NCBI GenBank assembly: GCA_029721515.1
Contig: CM056568.1
Span: forward strand, 2,976,001 to 3,040,000
Direction: 5' to 3'
Origin: Synanceia verrucosa
Lineage: Eukaryota > Chordata > Actinopteri > Perciformes > Synanceiidae
DNA length: 64,000 nucleotides
Each line of letters starts with the position of its first letter. Positions within the stretch are counted from its first letter, which is position 1. The position numbers were made by a program, and so were the translations under genes. The notes below the pieces were generated by a model that did no database searches, was not told the DNA's origin, and saw only the letters and a program-made list of their open reading frames with translations. Shown piece by piece: positions 43,201 to 56,126 of this stretch.

Positions 43201-46200
43201 GGTTGCGTTTGGCCGGAGCCGTGCTGCTGTCGGCGGTCGCATACTACGTCTACCTTCCGCTACCGAGCGGTGTGAGCGAGCCGTGGAAGCTGATGCTGCT
43301 GGACGCGCTGTTCCGGAGCTTCATGCAGGCGGTGAGAGCTGGATGATGCACTGACAGGAGAGCGGAGGACAGGATGATGTGAGGGGGAACAGAGAGCCGC
43401 CAGGGTTGGATAGTAAGGAAAGGAAATTAAAGAATAATAAAAAAAAAAAAGAAAAAGAAAAACAGAGAATCATGGCAAGACAGAAGGAGAGACAACAAAT
43501 GTAGCAATATGCTACAGAAGAGTAAGGAAAGAGTCAGACCACACTATCATACTACAGTAGAGAAGAATAAAATAGTAAAAGTATATGAGCTGATAATAGA
43601 ATAAAATACTAACACACTATCGTAGAGGATAATAGAATAAAATACTAACATACTATAGTCGAGGATAATAGAATAAAATACTAATGCACTATCGTAGAGG
43701 ATAATAGCATAAAATACTAACATACTATAGTAGAGGATAATAGAATAAAATACACACTATAGCAGAGGATAATAGAATAAAATACTAACATAATATAGTA
43801 GAGGATAATAGAATAAAATACACACTATAGTAGAGGATAATAGCATAAAATACTAACATACTATAGTAGAGGATAATAGAATAAAATACACACTATAGTA
43901 GAGGATAATAGCATAAAATACTAACATACTATAGTCGAGGACAATAGAATAAAATACTAACGCACTATCGTAGAGGATAATAGCATAAAATACTAACATA
44001 CTATAGTAGAGGATAATAGAATAAAATACTGACATACTATAGTAGAGGATAATAGAATAAAATACTAACATACTATAGTAGAGGATAATAGAATAAAATA
44101 CTAACGCACTATCGTAGAGGATAATAGCATAAAATACTAACATACTACAGTAGAGGATAATAGAATAAAATACACACTATAGTAGAGGATAATAGCATAA
44201 AATACTAACATACTATAGTAGAGGATAATAGAATAAAATACACACTATAGTAGAGGATAATAGCATAAAATACTAACATACTATCGTAGAGGATAATAAA
44301 ATAAAATACTAACAATATAGTAGAGGATAATAGCATAAAATACTAACATACTATAGTAGAGGATAATAGAATAAAATACTAACGCACTATCGTAGAGGAT
44401 AATAGCATAAAATACTAACATACTATAGTAGAGGATAATAGAATAAAATACACACTATAGTAGAGGATAATAGCATAAAATACTAACATACTATAGTAGA
44501 GGATAATAGAATAAAATACACACTATAGTAGAGGATAATAGCATAAAATACTAACATACTATCGTAGAGGATAATAAAATAAAATACTAACAATATAGTA
44601 GAGGATAATAGCATAAAATACTAACATACTATAGTAGAGGATAATAGAATAAAATACTAACACTATAGTAGAGGATAATAGAATAAAATACACACGATAG
44701 TAGAGGATAATAGCATAAAATACTAACATACTATAGCAGAGGATAATAGAATAAAATACTAACAATATAGTAGAGGATAATAGCATAAAATGCTAACATA
44801 CTATAGTAGAGGATAATAGCATAAAATAGTAACATACTATAGTAGAGGATAATAGAATAAAATACTAATACTATAGTAGAGGATAATAGAATAAAATACA
44901 GACATACTATTGCAGAGGATAATAGAATAAAATACACATTATAGTAGAGGGTAATAGAATAAAATGCTAACACTATAATAGAGGACAATAGAATAAAATA
45001 CGAACATACTATAGCAGAGGATAATAGAATAAAATACTAACACTATAGTAGAGGACAATATAATAAAATACGAACATACTATAGTAGAGGATAATAGAAT
45101 AAAATGCTAACACTATAGTAGAGGATAATAGAATAAAATACTAACACTATAGTAGAGGATAATAGAATAAAATGCTAACATACTATAGTAGAGGATAATA
45201 GAATAAAACACTAACACTATAGTAGAGGATAATAGAATAAAATGCTAACACTATAGTAGAGGATAATAGAATAAAAATACTAACACTATAGTAGAGGATA
45301 CCAGAATAAAATACTAACATACTATAGTAGAGGATAATAGAATAAAATACTAACACTATAGTAGAGGATAATAGCATAAAATACTAACATACTATAGTAG
45401 AGGATAATAGAATAAAATACTAACACTATAGTAGAGGATAATAGAATAAAATACTAACACTATAGTAGAGGATAATAGAATAAAATATGAACATACTATA
45501 GTAGAGGATAATAGAATACAATACTAACACTATAGTAGAGGATAATAGAATACAATACTAACACTATAGTAGAGGACAATAGAATAAAATACTAACATAA
45601 TATAGTAGAGGATAATAGAATAAAATACTAGCATACTGTAGTAGAGGATAATAGAATACAATACTAACACTATAGTAGAGAATAATAGAATAAAATACTA
45701 ACAGACTGTAGTAGAGGATAATAGAATAAAATACTGACATACTATAGTAGAATAGAATAAAATACTGACATGTTTTAGTAGAACAGAATAAAATACTGAC
45801 ATAGAACAGAATGAAATACTAACATGCTATAGTAGAACAGAATGAAATACTAACATGATATAGTAGAATAGAATGAAATACTAACATACTATAGTAGAAT
45901 AGAATGAAATACTAACATACTATAGTAGAATAGAATGAAATACTAACATGCTATAGTAGAATAGAATGAAATGCTAACATGCTATAGTAGAATAGAATGA
46001 AATGCTAACATGCTATAGTAGAATAGAATGAAATACTAACATACTATAGTAGAATAGAATGAAATACTAACATGCTATAGTAGAATAGAATGAAATACTA
46101 ACATGCTATAGTAGAATAGAATGAAATGCTAACATGCTATAGTAGAATAGAATGAAATGCTAACATGCTATAGTAGAATAGAATGAAATACTGACATACT

Positions 46201-49200
46201 ATAGTAGAATAGAATGAAATACTAACATACTATAGTAGAATAGAATGAAATACTAACATGCTATAGTAGAATAGAATGAAATACTAACATGCTATAGTAG
46301 AATAGAATGAAATACTAACATGCTATAGTAGAATAGAATGAAATGCTAACATGCTATAGTAGAATAGAATGAAATACTGACATACTATAGTAGAATAGAA
46401 TGAAATACTAACATACTATAGTAGAATAGAATGAAATACTAACATGCTATAGTAGAATAGAATGAAATACTAACATGCTATAGTAGAATAGAATGAAATA
46501 CTAACATGCTATAGTAGAATAGAATGAAATGCTAACATGCTATAGTAGAATAGAATGAAATACTAACATACTATAGTAGAATAGAATGAAATACTAACAT
46601 GCTATAGTAGAATAGAATGAAATACTAACATGCTATAGTGGAATAGAATGAAATGCTAACATGCTATAGTAGAATAGAATGAAATACTAACATACTATAG
46701 TAGAATAGAATGAAATGCTAACATGCTATAGTAGAATAGAATGAAATACTGACATACTATAGTAGAATAGAATGAAATACTAACATACTATAGTAGAATA
46801 GAATGAAATACTAACATGCTATAGTAGAATAGAATGAAATACTAACATACTATAGTAGAATAGAATGAAATACTAACATGCTATAGTAGAATAGAATGAA
46901 ATACTAACATACTATAGTAGAATAGAATGAAATACTAACATACTATAGTAGAATAGAATGAAATACTAACATGCTATAGTAGAATAGAATGAAATACTAA
47001 CATACTATAGTAGAATAGAATGAAATACTAACATACTATAGTAGAATAGAATAAAATACTGACATGTTTTAGTAGAATAGAATGAAATACTAACATGCTA
47101 TAGTAGAATAGAATGAAATACTAACATACTATAGTAGAATAGAATGAAATACTAACATACTATAGTAGAATAGAATAAAATACTAACATACTATAGTAGA
47201 ATAGAATGAAATACTAACATACTATAGTAGAATAGAATAAAATACTAACATACTATAGTAGAATAGAATAAAATACTGACATGTTTTAGTAGAACAGAAT
47301 AAAATACTGACATAGAACAGAATGAAATACTAACATGCTATAGTAGAACAGAATGAAATACTAACATGCTATAGTAGAACAGAATGAAATACTAACATAC
47401 TATAGTAGAATAGAATGAAATACTAACATACTATAGTAGAATAGAATGAAATACTAACATGCTATAGTAGAATAGAATGAAATACTAACATACTATAGTA
47501 GAATAGAATGAAATACTAACATGCTATAGAAGAATAGAATGAAATACTAACATACTATACTAACATGCTATAGTAGAATAGAATGAAATACTAACATACT
47601 ATAGTAGAATAGAATGAAATACTAACATACTATAGTAGAATAGAATAAAATACTGACATGTTTTAGTAGAACAGAATAAAATACTGACATAGAACAGAAT
47701 GAAATACTAACATGCTATAGTAGAATAGAATGAAATACTAACATACTATAGTAGAATAGAATGAAATACTAACATACTATAGTAGAATAGAATGAAATAC
47801 TAACATACTATAGTAGAATAGAATGAAATACTAACATGCTATAGTAGAATAGAATGAAATACTAACATACTATAGTAGAATAGAATGAAATACTAACATA
47901 CTATAGTAGAATAGAATGAAATACTAACATACTATAGTAGAATAGAATGAAATACTAACATGCTATAGTAGAATAGAATGAAATACTAACATACTATAGT
48001 AGAATAGAATAAAATACTGACATGTTTTAGTAGAACAGAATAAAATACTGACATAGAACAGAATGAAATACTAACATGCTATAGTAGAATAGAATGAAAT
48101 ACTAACATGCTATAGTAGAATAGAATGAAATACTAACATACTATAGTAGAATAGAATGAAATACTAACATACTATAGTAGAATAGAATAAAATACTGACA
48201 TGTTTTAGTAGAACAGAATAAAATACTGACATAGAACAGAATGAAATGCTAACATGCTATAGTAGAATAGAATGAAATGCTAACATGCTATAGTAGAATA
48301 GAATGAAATGCTAACATACTATAGTAGAATAGAATGAAATACTAACATACTGCAATAGAGAAGAATAAAATACTAACATACTATAGAAGAATAGAAGGAA
48401 ATGCTAACAAACTACAGTCAAGTCAAATAAAATACTAACATACTACAGTAGAATAGAATTAATTACTATCAAACTAGAAAAGCACTCACAGAGCACAGAC
48501 CTACACCGTGACGGTGGAAACTTTTATTTAAAGTTACCCCCGCTGCCAAGGAGGTTATGTTTTCACTGGGACTTGTTTATTTGTTTGTATGTTCGTTTGT
48601 CGGTTTGCAAGGTAACTCAAAAAGTTATAAACGTTTTTTTCAGGATTGGCCGGAAGATTGACTGATTAATTTTTGGTGTTGCCATCACGTTTAAGAATTA
48701 ATCAGGTTTAAGTTAGGACACTTCGGATCAACCCTGAAAATTTCAGCAAAATCTGTCCACAACTTTTTAAGTTATTTTGCAAACCAACAAACCAACATAT
48801 AAACAAATAAACAAACCCCGGTGAAAACATAACCTCCTTGGCGGAGGTAACTATAGTAGAGTAGAATAAAATACAATATAATAAAACACTAACATGCTAC
48901 AGTAGAGTATTAAAGAAAACCTTTCTCTAAAGCTAAATAAAGCACATGTTCTGCTGCTGTGCAGCTTGCCAGTGTGAAACTATGCTGATCTGCAGGTTGC
49001 ATTGGCAGTTCACACCCAGACCTTCTAATCTGATGCGTCACTGTGGGGCAACAGGTTTCTACACACTGTCATGCTCAGGCGTATGTTGTCAATACATCAC
49101 ATGTGATTGAAATATAAGTAAATATTGACATACAAGTTGGAGATTTTGCAGATGACACTCAGAGAAAATGTATGCCTAATTCTACATTTTCTAGTGTTGC

Positions 49201-51860
49201 TTTGACATCTAAAGGCTCCTTTCCTATCAATATTTCAGTGCCTTTCTTCACCCAGGAACCCAAACTGTGCCCCAGGAGTAGATAACCTCCAACTGTGAAA
49301 TAATTGGCATGTTTTTTCCTTGTTTTCAGAGTGACGTGGCTCATGCGCTGGGACTGTGCCATCGGGTGCACTTGTTGAACCAGGTGGTGTCCTGGGTGGA
49401 GGAGATCGAGGCTCGCTCCTGCCCTGCCGTGCATGTGACTGACTCCACACTGGGTGGCGTGCCCACACGGGTCTTCCAGCCGAAGGGTGGGAAGCAGCTG
49501 AAAAGGGGAGTCATATATTTCCATGGTGGAGGATGGGCGCTTGGCAGTGGACGTGAGTGTTGACTTTTAAAACCTTGTTAACATTTATCACTGTGACAAA
49601 TCAATGATGGTATATAACACTGATATTATATATTTTATGATGGCAGCATCACTTACTGAATCTACCCTCTTCACAGGGATGCGATCATATGACCGTCTCT
49701 GTCGGAAAATGGCAGAGGACCTGGACTCAGTTGTCATCTCTGTGGAGTGAGTTCTCCCACATTACAGCTAAATTAATAATGGAATTCATGTATTAAGTCA
49801 AAATTCAGTTTATTTTCTCACACCAAATAGTTCCAACATAGACAAGACTCATAACAGTGTATTGGAGACCATATCTATGAAACTTTTCCAAAAGGTGGTT
49901 CGTTATTTAAAACATATAAAACTTTGGACTGAAGCACCAACACTGCATTAGCTTTTAATCATGTTTTAACTCAGTGGTTCCCAAACTGGGGGGCACACCC
50001 CCCTAGGGGGGAGGGTGCATTGTTTTCTTTGTATGGAGTTGCAAGGGGAGATGATGTGAGGCATACTTTTAAATTTACTGTTTTTATTTGTTATATAAGA
50101 CAAAAAAAGTTGTTTTCCTATGAATCGCTATAGTTACCGTCTGGCACCAGAGTCGGTGTTCCCGGATCAGTACGACGATGCGCTAGCGGCATCGAGGGCC
50201 TTCCTGACAGCTCAGGCTTTAGAGCGCTACAGCATCGATCCAGAGAGGCTGTGTGTGTCTGGAGACAGTGCTGGTGGAAACCTGGCAGCTGCTGTGGCAC
50301 AAGAGGTAGAGAAGCAAACACACACATCTCACCACATATTCACATGCTTCAGGACTGCCTTCACTCTGCAGAAGACACCACAGCTTACCAGCTACATGTA
50401 GCTCAAAATGCTTCAGTGAAGAACTTCAGAAGCATTTTACACCCTGACAACATGACAGTTTCAATGAATGGAAGCAAGGAAGTTAAAAGGCACTATGTGG
50501 AGAATTTGATTACTTTCCAACCATGGTGAAAAAAATGGAGCTACTTTATTGTATTTCAAGTACATTCATATTTTCAATAATATATTGAAAACATATTTAC
50601 ACAAATTGCACTTTTTATAAATATATAAAAAGTATACTAATATTACACTTTTAACACTTAAAAATAGTTATGCTATATTACACTTTGTAGAAATGTTTTA
50701 CAAAAATATACTTCAAGTGAAAGTTATGTGCAATTTCTAAACTGTATTTATTTGAAATTTGTTTTTACACACATTTTTGATATATTTTAAAATGTATGCT
50801 CAAAATTGAAGTATATTTTGTATACTTAATGTGAGTCATATACTTACACTTTAAGTATACAAAATATACTTTGAGTTGTTCCACTTTAGCACATTAAAGT
50901 ACACTAAATACACTTCAAGTTTAGCTTTTCTACAATATAATTACGATGAAAATATAGTTAGTACAACATAAGTTGTTTCAAAATAGCATGCGCCAAGTAC
51001 ACAAAGTATGCTAAATATTAGTACGCTTAGCATATTTATCTTTCACCGGGGAAACCTTCATCAATGCAAGGGATGCTGGAATGGACAGCACCATTTTTTC
51101 CAATAATAACAACAAATAGGAATATTGTCAGAATAATTTAAAAGATGCTACAAAGTGTCTTTCAAGGTAGTGAATATATTAAATATTGAAACGACCTGTA
51201 GCTCATATCAGCTGATCTGAAACCTGACTGTGTCCACAGCTCAGCTCAGATAACAGTCTGACAGTGAAGTTCAAGGTCCAGGCGCTGATCTACCCCGTGC
51301 TGCAGCCGCTCGATTTCTACACCTCGTCCTACCAGCAGAACCAGGCCGTGCCCATCCTCTACAGGCCCGTCATGGCTCGTTTCTGGCTGCAGTACCTGGG
51401 CGCTGACACCGCCCTGGAGCCCCTCCTGCTCGCCAACAACCACAGCTCCCTGGACCAGCTGGCCATCAGCAACAGCACACGCTCCAAGCTGGACTGGACC
51501 ACTTTGCTACCGGCCGAACGCAGGAAGCACTTCAGGCCAGTTGTGAAAGAGACAGGATCGCCGGGGGTGATAGGCGAGGTACCAGAGCTGATGGACGTGA
51601 GGGCGGCACCTCTACTGGCGGAGCAGGGAGTTCTGGGTAGGACGCCTAAAGCTTACGTGATGACCTGTGAGTTTGACGTACTGAGGGATGATGGGTTGAT
51701 GTACGTCAGGCGCTTGCAGGATGCTGGTGTCATGGTTACCAGTGACCACTATGAGGACGGGTTTCATGGCTGCATGGTGTTTGCGTTCCTGCCAATGATG
51801 TCTAGTGTTGGACAGAGGAGCATGAACAACTACATCCACTGGCTGGACCAGAATCTGTAG
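43197..51860 (+). CDS. nceh1: Neutral cholesterol ester hydrolase 1-like (AADAC family), 5 exons
   Basis: This is a type II membrane serine hydrolase of the AADAC/hormone-sensitive-lipase family; NCEH1 hydrolyses cholesteryl esters and 2-acetyl ether lipids at the ER. Coding exons are 43197-43331, 49330-49552, 49677-49746, 50134-50305 and 51240-51860, all GT/AG, phases 0, 1, 2, 0, giving 406 residues (human NCEH1 has 408). An N-terminal signal anchor ([19 protein letters not shown]) is followed by [13 protein letters not shown]. The oxyanion motif HGGGW is at 110-114, the nucleophile motif GDSAGG at 186-191 (Ser188). Catalytic Asp346 is in EFDVLRDDG and His376 in YEDGFHG. The C-terminus IHWLDQNL matches NCEH1. 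Sequons NHS (267) and NST (278) are present. Intron 1 is 6 kb and mostly minisatellite. I cannot tell which teleost paralogue (a or b) it is. Confidence 0.92.
43540..48475. repeat. 4.9-kb minisatellite in nceh1 intron 1
   Basis: The left part (to about 45750) is built of 36-bp units of the form TACTATAGTAGAGGATAATA plus GAATAAAATACTAACA, with 31-bp and shorter variants. The right part is a very homogeneous 31-bp unit (TACTATAGTAG, AATAGAATGA, AATACTAACA) that equals the left unit minus five bases. Higher-order structure is visible: a 'gacatgttttagtagaacag' marker recurs at about 47279, 47656, 48019 and 48199. The array is strongly AT-rich. Open frames in it are artefacts of the period. Confidence 0.95.
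48534..48850. mobile_element. MITE-like element with long terminal inverted repeats
   Basis: The left end reads TTACCCCCGCTGCCAAGGAG and continues GTTATGTTTTCAC. The right end, reverse-complemented, is TTACCTCCGCCAAGGAGGTT and continues ATGTTTTCACC. The inverted repeats are about 33 bp with a 2-bp indel. The interior has 'tttgtttgt' words and no ORF. Minisatellite-like sequence ('aactatagtagagtagaataaaat') resumes directly to the right at 48851. Confidence 0.7.
48851..49329 (+). other. End of nceh1 intron 1
   Basis: Minisatellite remnants run to about 48911, then unique sequence to the acceptor 'ccttgttttcag' before 49330. No further element was recognised. Confidence 0.6.
49974..50100. mobile_element. 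Possible hAT-like fragment in nceh1 intron 3
   Basis: The sequence 'cagtggttcccaaactgggg' followed by a short G/C hairpin (gggggcacaccccccta) resembles the terminal repeat of hAT-type elements. The opposite end was not found. It ends within about 35 bases of the exon 4 acceptor, whose pyrimidine tract is weak. Confidence 0.35.
50306..51239 (+). other. nceh1 intron 4
   Basis: AT-rich, with several 'aagtatact/agtatactt' words in both orientations between about 50540 and 51040, suggesting a decayed palindromic element. No coding potential was seen beyond read-through of exon 4. Confidence 0.5.
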
Positions 51861-53391
51861 ACTAACAAACTGCTCTAGGATCTGTAGGAATAACTAGTGG
51901 AACCAAAGACGTACCGGAGCAGGAAGTCTGGTACCAGAGAGCTCCTTGATGCAGAGAGGAGACGTGTCTTTGATGATGTGGAGGTTTAATCTACTGTACT
52001 CTGAGGAAGACTGAACCTGATAGGACAAAACTAAATCTAAAGAAAGAAGAAACCTAAATCAAAGGCTTGTGAATATGTCCTGTCAACAGAAAACCTTCCA
52101 CAGTCTGACAGGTTCAAGAAGCTTCACTGAATTATAAAACCAAACATTTCCAGTGAGAGGTGACCAAAGTAAGTCACCCATGTCAACAAGGAAAACAAGT
52201 TATATGTACAACAAACACTGCTATATGTACTATTCTCAACCAAACTTTATATAGGCCCTTTCAGCACGCAAAAATAGAAAACACAAATAAGACAATGAAA
52301 TGCTAAAAGTTCACTAGAATAAGTAGAGATGACGGAAAAAAAACATAAAAATCATTCATTGATACCTTAAAACTAAAGCGATAAATGTCAAGGAATCTGA
52401 AGTAAAAGCCTAAAAAAACATGTAACTAATTGTGAAATAATTAGCTCAGTTTACATTTTCCTGAAATGTTATTTGTTTCAAATATTTTAATTAAGTCAAA
52501 GATTATACTAAGAGTATAATGTTGTGTCAATGCTCATTTCCATTTATATGAAAATGTGACAAAATGTCCAGTCACAAACCTAAAACAGACAATATAAAAG
52601 ATGAGGACTGTGTTTTTATACTGGAACAGTGTCAAACAAGCAAATTAATACATTTTTTTAATACAAAAGAAGAGAAAAAAGAAGAAAATAAATAGGTTAA
52701 AAATGGACAAGGATAAAATATATAGTATATATGGTATATTCTAAATAAACTAGCAAAAAACAAAATTAAATAGAAGCCAGTCTAAGAATAGAATGTTATT
52801 TGTAGACAGAAGGATTCAAAATTGAATGTACATTAATAGAAATTAAATCAATAGACGGAATTCTCAGCAGCCAGTCAGATAAAATACAAGTAAATAAAAT
52901 AGTATTTCAATACTCTTAAAACAAAAGTGGAGGTGAAAACCAGATTTTTGAACTTAATCGCAGCTCAACATTATGTAAGATATCAATATATGGTTTAATG
53001 TCACTAAGGATTACTTTCATAGTCGATTACTCTGTCAATCATTTACTCACTTAATCCATGAGTTGTTTGCTCTGCAAAATGTAGATCACTGTTTTCTAAA
53101 GCTCAAGGTGACGTCCTCAAATGTCTCAAAGATATTGATTTTTTTTTTTACTGTGACAGAGGAGGAAAGAAACCAGAACATATCCTCATTTAAGAAGCTG
53201 AAATCACAGACGTTAGACGTCTTTCTTTGATAACTTTGAGGGATATTTCACAGATTATTAACTTTTCTCCTCAGTTTTCAGAACCAGTCCTGTTTACCAT
53301 CAATAAACCGAATGAATTCAGAATTAAAGTCAGTTAATAGTTAAAATCTGCTCCTTGAAAACTGCAGAGAAAATGAAGAGCCTTGATAATT

Positions 53392-53394
<3 letters not shown>
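51861..53394. other. nceh1 3' region
   Basis: Downstream of the stop this AT-rich stretch probably includes the nceh1 3' UTR. AATAAA hexamers occur (for example 52687-52692), but I cannot choose the cleavage site. No other gene was seen. Confidence 0.45.
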
Positions 53395-53432
<38 letters not shown>

Positions 53433-53444
53433 CGTGCGTGCATG

Positions 53445-53475
<31 letters not shown>

Positions 53476-53482
53476 GTGTGTG
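53395..53482. repeat. (GT)n microsatellite, interrupted
   Basis: GT repeats with GC and AT interruptions (gtgcgtgcgtgcgtgcatgc in the middle). Short ORFs across it are artefacts. Confidence 0.9.
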
Positions 53483-55762
53483 GTATGTATGCCAGAGTTC
53501 ACAGCTGTGTATACTAACTGGATTGTGCAATATTAAAACCTTCCCTCACTCTGTAACTTCACCCTCTGATGACCACTGTGCTGCAGCACCAATGCAATGA
53601 TGATGATGATAGCTGTGAAATGTAGGTGAGAATCACTGTAATGTTACGTATAAAACACCTGAAAGAAGTTTAAGACTATAAAAAATGTTTTAATATATAA
53701 TATGTAAGGGTTTGAAAACAAATTGCTTAAGCCAAGCAGGCGACCCCAGATCTCCTCTGACTACTTCTGTTGGTTGCTGTTTTATTGGCTAGTGGTATGT
53801 AGGGAGCAGATCCCACTTTTTTTTTTTTTTTTTAATAATGTACTGTATGTGTTTTTACTGTGATCATGAGCACATGAAGTGCTGCATGATACCTGGTGAC
53901 CATATGAAGCTCTCAGCTTTTAATACAGACTGTCTTCAGCAGGAAAAGATTTATCAGATGAGGAGCTGAGATGATTATTTGATTAATTATTAATGAGATT
54001 TAGGACCTAACTAACCCTTTTCAAGAAAAAAAGCCAAAGAATTGTCCACTTTTCTCTGTTTGAAAATCATTTTAAACTGAATATTTTTGGGTTTTTCTCA
54101 CATTTAATAGACTAAAATGATGAAGTGATTTGTTGAGAGAATGAGCACATGATGAAATAATAAAGCTCGCCTCAGCACATGGTCCATCTTGTAGCTGTCG
54201 CATGACCATATTTGGTCCAGCTGTTGTACATGTCCAGATGTTGATCTAATGTTCAAAGTAATATACCTGCTGCTCTGATTGATTCCATGTGAAAAGTGAC
54301 CGTCCTGCACATCCTACTGTCTCTGTGAGTGAAGTTCAGCTGGTGAACACTTCCTGTGTTTACTGCTGCTGACAGAGCATGTTGACCTCCTGCTGTGTTT
54401 ATTTTGTGATGTTTGAATTTGTTTGAATCCCAGACATTAAATTCTTCTTTGCTATAATTAATAATTCATAATTTTGATGGAACAGGGTTTAAATCTTTAA
54501 ATCACTTCCTAGGGTCAGCTACTGAATCTGTACACAATGTAAAATGTGAACATTTTACTGTTTTGTGATTTATTTATGGAAATAAAGAATATAATGACTA
54601 TTTAGATATTTCTGTTGAAGGAAATAAATATAAAACTTAATATCCCTAATAAACAGTTTGTATGTATATTTTGTGAAAACCTAACTACCAGTGTATTTTA
54701 TGAACTTCCTACAAAATAGAATAATATTTTTTATCATTGTAGTTTATGATGCTATTAGATGGGACATATTATACACTTTTTCTGCATTTTTACATAGGTC
54801 TCAGACATCCAACAATATTGTATTCAAAGTGTATTAGCCCAAACTCAGCCCTGGTCCTGCATTGCAGCCAGTTCAAAATCACTGTATTGATCTCTGCTGA
54901 GAACAGACTGTTTCTGTGTCTGTACCTTTAAATGTTCCTGAGCTGTGTCTGACCACGCCCCCTCTCTGGAGACAGGAAGTGGCTCTCTCTCTCCCCTTAC
55001 CGTGTGCTAATGTTTACATCTAGATGTGTACTGGCAGTGGTTAAAGAGGGTAACGTGACTCTGCAGTGCATGGACAGTACCGTTAACAGTAGTCAGTCTA
55101 GCGTTACGCACTTATTAGCTCTGGACCTCCGGTTAGCGTTGTAGTACAGAGCTAGCCGGAGGTCCGGTTAGCACTGCAGCAGCTGACGGTAGTCAGAGTC
55201 ATCGGAGCTCTGTTAGTACTGCAGTAATAGCAGTACCGGTTAGCACTGCAGCTCCGGTTTGCTCGGAGCTCCGGTTAGCACTGCAGTTGCTGGCAGTAGT
55301 CAGAGTCACCCGAATTACAAATAAGTATATAACGCTAGCTTCAAATGAGTCTTGAGCTCACAGAGCTTATGTTGAATGTCTCCTGATATTAATTACTCAA
55401 GGACCACCAGAACAACAGGTGTGGGGCGGTTCTATGCAAAATTCCCGGCTCCTGGTCAGGAATTGTGGGAAATTCAAACAGCTCACAGCAGCATACCATT
55501 CCTGACAGCTACAGAAAGCTACTCAAAGAAAACGCATGGATTGTTGTTTTTTTCATGTTTGGAGTGTTTATAAGAACAGCAGTTACATTATTGTTTATTA
55601 TGTTAATATTTATAACTATTTCTTACAAGTATTGAAAATAAAACGTAATGGTGAGTTGTTCAATTATTAAAGTTTACTAAGTTATTAATTCTCAGTGACA
55701 TTTAAAAATACAATAAGCCCTTCGAATATGCACAATTATTAATTACATATGAGATTAGTTAC
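53483..55762. other. Intergenic, with a local repeat and hairpin
   Basis: No gene. A T run lies at about 53816-53834. The stretch at about 54755-54990 ('gggacatattatacac...') looks like a dispersed element. Around 55123-55163 there is an inverted repeat, and 'ggttagcactgcag' recurs three times between 55160 and 55290. Confidence 0.5.
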
Positions 55763-56126
55763 GGGGTGGCACAGTGGTGTAGTGGTTAGCACTGTCGCCT
55801 CACAGCAGGAAGGTACCGGGTTCGATTCCCGGCCCGGGGTCTTTCTGTGTGGAGTTTACATGTTCTCCTCATGTCTGTGTGGGTTCTCTCTGGTACTCTG
55901 GCTTCCTCCCACCATCCAAAAACATGCATGGGGATTAGGTTAATTGGTTAAATTAAATTGACCGTAGGTGTGAATGTGAGTGTGAGTGGTTGTCTGTCTC
56001 TATGTGTCCTGTGATGAACTGGAGACTTGTCCAGGGTGTACCCTGTCTTTCACCATAAGACAGCTGGGATAGACTCCAGCCCCCCTGACCCTATGTGAGG
56101 ATAAGAGGTAGATAATGGATGGATGG
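55763..56126 (+). mobile_element. tRNA-derived SINE, full length, forward orientation
   Basis: This is the most complete copy of the SINE family in the window. An A-box-like TGGTGTAGTGG starts at 55775 and a B box GGTTCGATTCC lies at 55819-55829, spaced as in a tRNA-derived pol III promoter. The body follows (GGAGTTTACATGTTCTCC, then 'gacagctgggatagactcc'), and the element ends in (ATGG)n. It shows that the reversed copies in the array are the same family. It is not a functional tRNA: no cloverleaf can be drawn beyond the head. Confidence 0.8.

Noticed and set aside
43853..45377. Minus-strand ORFs such as [12 protein letters not shown]... in nceh1 intron 1
   Set aside because: Periodic translation of the 36-bp minisatellite, with no independent support.
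43540..48475. CRISPR-like array
   Set aside because: The units are contiguous tandem repeats without unique spacers, in a vertebrate intron.
55763..55840. Functional tRNA gene
   Set aside because: A and B boxes are present, but the sequence continues into a SINE body with an (ATGG)n tail and does not fold as a complete tRNA.
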